A stretch of DNA of 9,939 nt from Desulfobacteraceae bacterium (GTDB lineage: Bacteria; Desulfobacterota; Desulfobacteria; Desulfobacterales; SG8-13), in contig JARFQH010000031.1 in NCBI GenBank assembly GCA_029287875.1, forward strand, positions 1 to 9,939, in the 5' to 3' direction. Shown piece by piece: positions 5,265 through 9,939 of the stretch. Under the pieces are notes generated by a model. It did no database searches. It was not told the DNA's origin and saw only the letters and a list, made by a program, of their open reading frames with translations. A program made the position numbers and the translations under genes. Each line of letters begins with the position of its first letter. Position 1 is the first letter of the stretch.

Positions 5265-6903
5265 CACGATTCCCGAGGTGGAAGTCCAGTCGCGGATACG
5301 TCAGTTTTCGTTTGTCTGGATCATCCCGCTTGTCGCCGCGCTCATCGGTGTCTGGCTGGTCTACAAAGCCCAGTCGGAAAAAGGCCCGACGATTACCATT
5401 ACCTTTCAGACGGCCGAGGGATTCGAAGCCGGCATAACCAAAATTAAGTACAAAGATGTGGATCTGGGGCAGATCGAGGAAATCAACCTCAGCCCGGACT
5501 TGGGTCACGTGGTCGTAACCGCCAAGCTCGTCCGGCAGGCGGAAGACCTGCTTTCCGAAAACACCCGCTTCTGGGTGGTCCGTGCCCGGATCAACGTCAG
5601 CGGGGTTACCGGTCTGCGAACACTATTTTCCGGTGTCTATATCGGCCTCGACCCCGGCAAACCCGGCAAAAAAGCCCGACACTTCACCGGGTTGGAACAG
5701 CCGCCGATCGTCACCACCGATTTGCCGGGCCAATATTACCTTCTTCTGGCCAAGCGGCGGGGATCGCTCGATATCGGTTCACCGATTTACTACCGCCAGA
5801 TCAGAGTGGGGCAGGTTGTCGGCTACCAGTTGGCCGAAGACGGACAAGCAGTGAGTATCAAGATTTTCGTCAACACCCCCTACCATAAGTACGTAACTAA
5901 AAACACGCGGTTCTGGAATGCCAGCGGAGTAGACGTTTCGATCGACGCCAAGGGGATAAAGCTCAATACCGAGTCCCTGGTGACCCTGCTGGTCGGCGGC
6001 ATCGCCTTCGACGTGCCAAGTTACCTCGACTCCGGCGGTCCGGCCGTTGAAGGTCAGGTGTTCAGCCTGTATGACAGTTATACCGCCAGCCAGGAAAAAT
6101 CGTATCCGGTGAAAAGTTATTTCATACTCTACTTCGACGGGTCGGTGGGTGGTCTCGCCCCGGGCGCGCCGGTCGAATTCAGGGGTATAAGCGTCGGAAA
6201 GGTCGTCGACGTCAAGCTGGAGTTCAAACCGGAGAAACGGGATTTCCGCATACCGGTCCTGATCGAAATAGAACCGGAACGTTTCATCAGTGCGGCCGAA
6301 ATGCCGAAGATGGAAGCAGCGCGTCGCAAGATCCTGGATTCTCTCGTGGAGAAGGGGCTGCGGGGTCAGCTCAAGATCGGCAATCTGATCACCGGTCAAC
6401 AGGTGGTGTCGCTGAATATCTTTCCCAATGCACCGCGGCGCAGAATCGTCTGGAAAAGCCCTTATCCGGAACTGCCTACCGTGCCGGCGCCCATCGAAGA
6501 GATCGGCACCCGCGTGAGCCAGATTCTCAGCAAAATCGACAACCTGCCCTTCGAGCAGATCGGCAAGGACCTGAGTGAAACCCTGCGGAGCACCAAACGC
6601 CTGGCCGGCACACCCGAGTTGCAGGAAGCCGCCCGGAACCTGGATGCCATCCTGCAGGAAATGCGGCTATTCGTCAGCGAACTGAGAACCGGCGTCACCC
6701 CTGAAATCGCCGCCACCCTGGCGCAGGCACAAAAGGCGATGGCGCAGGTCGAGAGCACTCTGGGTTCCGAGACGCCGCTCCAGGTCAACCTGAACAGCGC
6801 CCTGCAGGAACTGACAGCCGCAGCGCGCTCGCTGCGCGCTTTGACCGATTATCTCGAACGTCACCCGGAAGCCCTGATTTACGGAAAAAAGATACCGAAG
6901 TAA
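5230..6903 (+). CDS. pqiB: PqiB, three-domain MCE lipid-transport protein
   Basis: The periplasmic tunnel of the Pqi system. Known PqiB forms a hexamer of stacked MCE rings topped by a long helical needle that bridges the inner and outer membranes for lipid traffic. The 557 residues (E. coli PqiB is about 546) show a short cytoplasmic tail, one membrane segment (about 26-45), and three MCE repeats at about 52-143, 167-260 and 295-398. Each repeat has the hydrophobic-G-(I/K)-x-(Y/F)-(K/R) type strand: ITKIKYKDVDLGQI, GSPIYYRQIRVGQV and GAPVEFRGISVGKV. The region 420-545 is helical with heptad-like spacing and forms the expected needle. Start chosen by AAGGAG and homology. It is translationally linked to the two PqiA genes. 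The usual third partner, the outer-membrane lipoprotein PqiC, is not next to it: a convergent gene begins 13 nt downstream, and no hairpin terminator is visible in that gap. Confidence 0.93.
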   Translation: MTEQKTEPPPTDTIPEVEVQSRIRQFSFVWIIPLVAALIGVWLVYKAQSEKGPTITITFQTAEGFEAGITKIKYKDVDLGQIEEINLSPDLGHVVVTAKLVRQAEDLLSENTRFWVVRARINVSGVTGLRTLFSGVYIGLDPGKPGKKARHFTGLEQPPIVTTDLPGQYYLLLAKRRGSLDIGSPIYYRQIRVGQVVGYQLAEDGQAVSIKIFVNTPYHKYVTKNTRFWNASGVDVSIDAKGIKLNTESLVTLLVGGIAFDVPSYLDSGGPAVEGQVFSLYDSYTASQEKSYPVKSYFILYFDGSVGGLAPGAPVEFRGISVGKVVDVKLEFKPEKRDFRIPVLIEIEPERFISAAEMPKMEAARRKILDSLVEKGLRGQLKIGNLITGQQVVSLNIFPNAPRRRIVWKSPYPELPTVPAPIEEIGTRVSQILSKIDNLPFEQIGKDLSETLRSTKRLAGTPELQEAARNLDAILQEMRLFVSELRTGVTPEIAATLAQAQKAMAQVESTLGSETPLQVNLNSALQELTAAARSLRALTDYLERHPEALIYGKKIPK

Positions 6904-6916
6904 TATCAATCAGACG

Positions 6917-7648
6917 TTATTTTTCGCCCCGGAGGATGAAGGCTGTCGCTTTCTCGAAGACCCGGTTTTTCTGCGCACCCAAAATGGTCCCGATCGCCGT
7001 CTCCACAGCGGCCTGCAGGTCCAACCGGGCGGTATTGAGGATGAGATCGTAAGACTCGACGTCGGTTATGTCTTTGTGGAAGGTGTTCTTGATGAATGTT
7101 TTTCGCCTGTTTTCCCTTTTCTTGATCCGCTTTTTGGCCTCCGCGAGGGTGACACCGAATTGAAAAGCGACATTTTTCACCCGGATCTCCTCAGGGGCAA
7201 TGACGCGGATGGCGAACCGTTTCTCAGGCGGCAGAATGAAATTCGCCCCCCTTCCCACGATCACGGCCCGGCCGATAATCCCTAAGGAATTGACCATCTT
7301 CGTGAGGTGCTGAACGTAGTCACCGGAGTAGACATATTGTTCCTGGAGCAGGGACGAGACAAAATCCTGTATCTTGGAAAATCTCTCTTTTTCGATCATG
7401 TCCAGCACGTCACTGTTGGTGTCGGCGCTGTGCGCAATCGCATTGAGGATGTTCCTGTGGTAAAGGTCAAAACCCAATCTCTTGGCCAGTGCTTCGGCCA
7501 CCAGGAAGCCGCCGCTTCCCGGTTCCATGGCAACCGTAACCACCGGTACTGAGGCCTGCTTCGCCTTGTCTTCGTCCGTCAGACCGCTTTCAAAAAAATC
7601 CCGCTGGTCTTGTGCGAACTTTTCAACCGTCCTTTTTAGCAAACCCAT
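6917..7648 (-). CDS. Cytidylate kinase-like family protein
   Basis: A predicted P-loop nucleotide kinase-fold protein of 243 residues, resembling the cytidylate kinase-like family (Pfam Cytidylate_kin2) rather than housekeeping Cmk. After a charged 33-residue N-terminal helix come VTVAMEPGSGG (37-47) and FLVAEALAKRLG (48-59), the family's version of the P-loop. It has glycines but lacks the Walker A lysine-serine/threonine pair, as I recall for this family. Then follow FDLYHRNIL (60-68), a helical lid, GRAVIVGRGANFIL (126-139), IRVIAPEE (147-154) and a basic KKRIKKRENRR patch (172-182), ending with DLILNT (201-206), which resembles the kinase core's last strand. Start is ATG at 7648, with GGGGA about 6 nt before it. 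Its substrate is unknown; phosphorylation of a nucleotide or small molecule is inferred from the family. It lies downstream of mqnC with its own promoter and is convergent with pqiB. Confidence 0.85.
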   Translation of the reverse strand: MGLLKRTVEKFAQDQRDFFESGLTDEDKAKQASVPVVTVAMEPGSGGFLVAEALAKRLGFDLYHRNILNAIAHSADTNSDVLDMIEKERFSKIQDFVSSLLQEQYVYSGDYVQHLTKMVNSLGIIGRAVIVGRGANFILPPEKRFAIRVIAPEEIRVKNVAFQFGVTLAEAKKRIKKRENRRKTFIKNTFHKDITDVESYDLILNTARLDLQAAVETAIGTILGAQKNRVFEKATAFILRGEK

Positions 7649-7722
7649 CTCTGTCCCCTTTTAACTATCTTAAATTTATATTAAAATATTCGCCACAGAT
7701 TTAAATAAAAGACGTGGTTGGC

Positions 7723-7751
7723 ACTATATTCGCATTTTATCTGCAAGTCAA
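7723..7751 (-). promoter_or_regulatory. Sigma70-type promoter for the cytidylate kinase-like gene
   Basis: On the minus strand, TTGACT (7751-7746) and TATAGT (7728-7723) are separated by exactly 17 nt, each matching five of six consensus bases. Transcription would start near 7716, giving an AT-rich leader of about 70 nt. The -35 hexamer contains the mqnC stop codon, so the promoter is built into the gene end. Read-through from mqn is also possible, since no terminator is seen. Confidence 0.65.
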
Positions 7752-7759
7752 TCTGCAAG
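7739..7759 (-). repeat. Tandem 9-bp direct repeat over the kinase -35 element
   Basis: CTTGCAGAT occurs twice on the minus strand (7759-7751 and 7747-7739) with a 3-nt spacer, a 12-bp period. The first copy encodes the last three residues (LAD) of MqnC and the second lies just past its stop. The pair brackets the -35 hexamer of the kinase promoter, which is where an operator could act. Confidence 0.55.
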
Positions 7760-8848
7760 CTGAGAAGTGAGGATTTCATAATACGAATTGCGTTGCGCCG
7801 GCGTGAATCCGGCCCGGCGAATGATCGTCTTGACGGTTTCGATGGTGGTAGCGCAGTCGTGCCCGGCCGTGCGCAGAACGTTTTCTTCGAGCAACACCCC
7901 CCCGAAATCGTCGGCCCCGGCCAAAAGGCCGAGTTGGCCGGCCGGGATGCTCTCGCTGAACCAGGACGACTGGATGTGCGGGAAGTTGTCAAGCACAAGG
8001 CGCGCCAGGGCGATGATCCGCACGTAACGGGCCGGATGGGCCTGGACCGCGACCCGGCGGCTCAGCGGCGAGCCCCCGGGCTTGAAGGACCAGGGAATAA
8101 AGGCGCTGAATCCGCCGGTCCGATCTTGAAGCGCACGCAGCTGCATCAAGTGCTCCACGATATCCTCGTCTGTTTCGACGTGACCGTACATCATGGTGGC
8201 AGTGGTACGAAAACCGATGTGGTGGGCTTTTTCGCAGACAGCGAGCCATTGTGCCGTCGTGGCCTTGGCATTGGCGACCTTTCGGCGGACGCGCTCGGTG
8301 AGGATCTCGGCCCCGCCGCCGGGAATGGTCCGGACGCCTTCGGCATAAACGGCCTGCAGGACCTCTTCAACCGGTATCTTCTCGGTCCGGGCCATGAAGA
8401 CGTACTCGGCCGGGCTGAAGGGGTGAATATGGATGGCCGGGCAGGCCGACCGGATCGCCCTTAGGTAGGTCAGCCAATCGTTGAGACGGATCTCGGGATT
8501 ATGGCCGCCCTGCAGCAACACCGTGGTCGCCCCCCGGGCATAAGCCTTCTTGACCCGTTCGACCAGCACATCCGGCGCCAGGGTGTAGGCTTCTTGGTCT
8601 CCCGGTTCCCGGCAGAAAGCGCAGAATACACAGCGGGTTACACAAATGTTGGTATAATTGGGGTTGGTGTCGATCACAAAGGTCACGACCGGTTGCGGCC
8701 ACCGCTGCCGGCGGGCGCGGTGGGCCATACCCATCAACTCGCCCAGGGGCATCCGGCCGAGCATTTCCAGAGCCTGGGTCCGCTCGTAGCGGTCGCCGAT
8801 TCGCTGTTCCGGTCGGTTTGCAGGTTGAAAATCAGACGTCGTGGTCAT
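7748..8848 (-). CDS. mqnC: Dehypoxanthine futalosine cyclase (MqnC)
   Basis: A radical SAM enzyme of the futalosine route to menaquinone. It converts dehypoxanthine futalosine into cyclic dehypoxanthine futalosine in the cytoplasm. The 366 residues fit the family. NPNYTNICVTRCVFCAFCR (62-80) holds the CxxxCxxC cluster-binding motif (C69, C73, C76), with an extra cysteine at 79. Further hallmarks are LLQGGHNP (114-121), IHPFSPAEY (139-147), RTIPGGGAEIL (172-182), TTATMMYGHVET (216-227), FIPWSFKPGGSPL (248-260), and SIPAGQLGLLAGADDFGG (299-316) near the C-terminus. Start is ATG at 8848; the Shine-Dalgarno site is weak (GGA about 7 nt upstream). It begins 12 nt after the mqnA stop and clearly belongs to the same operon. 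Its 3' end carries the promoter of the downstream kinase-like gene. Confidence 0.96.
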   Translation of the reverse strand: MTTTSDFQPANRPEQRIGDRYERTQALEMLGRMPLGELMGMAHRARRQRWPQPVVTFVIDTNPNYTNICVTRCVFCAFCREPGDQEAYTLAPDVLVERVKKAYARGATTVLLQGGHNPEIRLNDWLTYLRAIRSACPAIHIHPFSPAEYVFMARTEKIPVEEVLQAVYAEGVRTIPGGGAEILTERVRRKVANAKATTAQWLAVCEKAHHIGFRTTATMMYGHVETDEDIVEHLMQLRALQDRTGGFSAFIPWSFKPGGSPLSRRVAVQAHPARYVRIIALARLVLDNFPHIQSSWFSESIPAGQLGLLAGADDFGGVLLEENVLRTAGHDCATTIETVKTIIRRAGFTPAQRNSYYEILTSQLAD

Positions 8849-8860
8849 TTATTGTTCCAT

Positions 8861-9721
8861 CTAACCGGGTATGCGCCGTTTAAACCCGGGGATATCGACC
8901 GGCAGAACCGGTGATGGAAGCGGGCAGCCGAGGGTGTCGGCGAAGTGCTTTTCGAACTCGCTCACAAACCTGGCCTGGCCGGCCATATCCGATGGGTCGA
9001 GGCTGCGACGGATCACCCGAAAATAGAGCCGAATGTCTTGCTCGGAAAGCCCGAGACGGCGCGCGGCCCCCGGGACGGCGCGCTGCACGAGTTCGTTTTC
9101 GCGCGTCCTGAACTCCGCCAACCAGGCCTCCAAAGCCAACCGTGCCTTTGTCGGCGCATCCTTTCTCACCACCCAGCGGGCAAAGACGAATGGCAGACGA
9201 TGGATTCCATGCCACTCGCCGGCCAGATCGGTTACGAAAGCATCGGCCGACAGCGATGTGTCGGTCTCGTTCAGACGGCGGTTTCGCATCCGCTTGAGGG
9301 CGGCATCCCCGATCAAGAGTTCGCCGTTGGCTATTTCGCCCGGCGCAGCCGGCTGCGGCAGGTTGTCGAATCCGTTCCGGTATCCGAGCACGAGGTAGAG
9401 CAGCCGCACACTCGAAGCCGACTCTTCCGTCAACCGGATGCGGGTCCCGGCTCCCATTTCGCCCAACGGGCGGTCGGAAAAAAAGAGCACGCTCATGGAG
9501 CGCTCGGCCGCGGCAATGCCGAAAGGCCCTAGAAATTCAGTTTCTCCGGCGACCGCCGCCAGTCCCCCCACCGGGACCGCCGCCGCGATCACCCGCTTTT
9601 GACAGAGCGCCGTAATGCTCTCCCGCGGCACCAGCGAAACGAATCGGCACCCCGCGGGCGTTCCCAGTTCCCGGTAAGGAGCCATGTTGGTATAGGGAAT
9701 CATGGCAACCGGCCAGGTCAT
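8861..9721 (-). CDS. mqnA: Chorismate dehydratase (MqnA)
   Basis: The first enzyme of the futalosine pathway: it removes water from chorismate to give 3-[(1-carboxyvinyl)oxy]benzoate. The 286-residue protein has a periplasmic-binding-protein-like fold but no signal peptide, as expected for a cytoplasmic enzyme. Visible hallmarks are IPYTNMAPY (8-16) with the N-x-x-P pattern, LGPFGIAA (64-71), SMSVLFFSDRPL (75-86), LTEESASSVRLL (97-108), LLIGDAAL (135-142) and DLAGEWHGIHRLPFVFARWV (165-184). The last of these is the characteristic D-x-x-x-E-W ... G/R-LPFVFA-W block. The ATG at 9721 overlaps the mqnE stop as ATGA and has AGGAGG 10 nt upstream. mqnC follows after 12 nt, so the gene is coupled on both sides. 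Confidence 0.95.
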   Translation of the reverse strand: MTWPVAMIPYTNMAPYRELGTPAGCRFVSLVPRESITALCQKRVIAAAVPVGGLAAVAGETEFLGPFGIAAAERSMSVLFFSDRPLGEMGAGTRIRLTEESASSVRLLYLVLGYRNGFDNLPQPAAPGEIANGELLIGDAALKRMRNRRLNETDTSLSADAFVTDLAGEWHGIHRLPFVFARWVVRKDAPTKARLALEAWLAEFRTRENELVQRAVPGAARRLGLSEQDIRLYFRVIRRSLDPSDMAGQARFVSEFEKHFADTLGCPLPSPVLPVDIPGFKRRIPG

Positions 9722-9939
9722 CTGTGCAGGTCCTCCTGTTGGGGGACGGAGCCCTGCGGCCCGACGGGTTCGGTAGCGCCGGGTGCCGCCGCAAGGTCGA
9801 CGGCCGGGGCACCCAACGGGCGTTCGTTGAAACAGCCGTCCCGCTCCACGGGTCTGAATCCGGCCGCCGTTATGGTTTCGATCATCCGCTCGCGCGCCAG
9901 GCCGACAGGCGTCCGGGCACCGGCCAGATGGGCGATTTT
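9718..9939 (-). CDS. mqnE: Aminofutalosine synthase (MqnE), C-terminal fragment
   Basis: Only the last 73 codons lie in the window; the gene enters from the right edge. KIAHLAGARTPVGLARERM (1-19 of the visible part) and ITAAGFRPVERDGCFNE (23-39) match the conserved MqnE C-terminus, where a helix is followed by a (V/P)VERD-(T)-x-(Y/F)-N ending. MqnE is a radical SAM enzyme that joins the MqnA product to S-adenosylmethionine, giving aminofutalosine; the cluster motif lies outside the window. About 35 residues rich in alanine, proline and glycine continue past the point where I expect the family to end. That tail contains the mqnA Shine-Dalgarno site, and the TGA at 9720-9718 overlaps the mqnA ATG. 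The gene order mqnE-mqnA-mqnC makes the call safer than the fragment alone would. Confidence 0.85.
   Translation of the reverse strand, partial: KIAHLAGARTPVGLARERMIETITAAGFRPVERDGCFNERPLGAPAVDLAAAPGATEPVGPQGSVPQQEDLHR
9732..9737 (-). promoter_or_regulatory. Ribosome binding site of mqnA inside the mqnE tail
   Basis: AGGAGG on the minus strand (9737-9732) lies 10 nt before the mqnA ATG. The spacing is slightly long, but the site is strong and, with the ATGA overlap, supports that start. Confidence 0.65.

Noticed and set aside
7718..8464. A 248-codon plus-strand frame opposite mqnC
   Set aside because: It lies antisense to a well-conserved radical SAM gene and its translation has no domain-like pattern; long antisense frames are common in GC-rich genes.

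Overview
The window looks like chromosomal DNA from an anaerobic, GC-rich Gram-negative bacterium, most likely of the Desulfobacterota (Deltaproteobacteria). Three things point there: clustered futalosine-pathway menaquinone genes (mqnE-mqnA-mqnC), a Pqi-type MCE lipid transporter that implies an outer membrane, and a cytidylate kinase-like protein of a type I associate with that group. The taxonomic call is inference. No mobile element, CRISPR array, rRNA or tRNA was seen.

Layout: (1) 1-1216, minus strand: the first 405 codons of a protein that runs off the left edge. It is not a family I can name, but residues 160-240 resemble a degenerate PHP phosphoesterase core. (2) 1217-1486: an AT-rich divergent intergenic region with one candidate promoter on each strand. 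(3) 1487-3787, plus strand: a four-TM metallophosphoesterase, then a D-malate/tartrate dehydrogenase (DmlA/TtuC family). (4) 3788-3993: the leader of the pqi operon, with a candidate promoter, CCAT/ATGG repeats and a 9-bp inverted repeat just before the Shine-Dalgarno site. (5) 3994-6903, plus strand: two half-size PqiA proteins and a three-MCE-domain PqiB, joined by a 4-bp (ATGA) and a 35-bp overlap. No pqiC follows. (6) 6917-9939, minus strand: mqnE (3' end only), mqnA and mqnC, then a cytidylate kinase-like gene whose own promoter is built into the end of mqnC.

How the genes work together: MqnA converts chorismate to 3-[(1-carboxyvinyl)oxy]benzoate, MqnE joins this to S-adenosylmethionine to form aminofutalosine, and MqnC cyclises dehypoxanthine futalosine. 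The hydrolase step between MqnE and MqnC and the later steps must be encoded elsewhere. PqiA1, PqiA2 and PqiB probably form one envelope-spanning lipid-transport machine, with the two PqiA halves together replacing the fused protein of E. coli. The left-edge gene, the phosphoesterase and the dehydrogenase have no clear link to these modules.

Most of the window is recognisable. The points most worth a second look are the unclassified left-edge protein, the split PqiA without PqiC, the structured pqi leader, and the tandem repeat over the kinase promoter.
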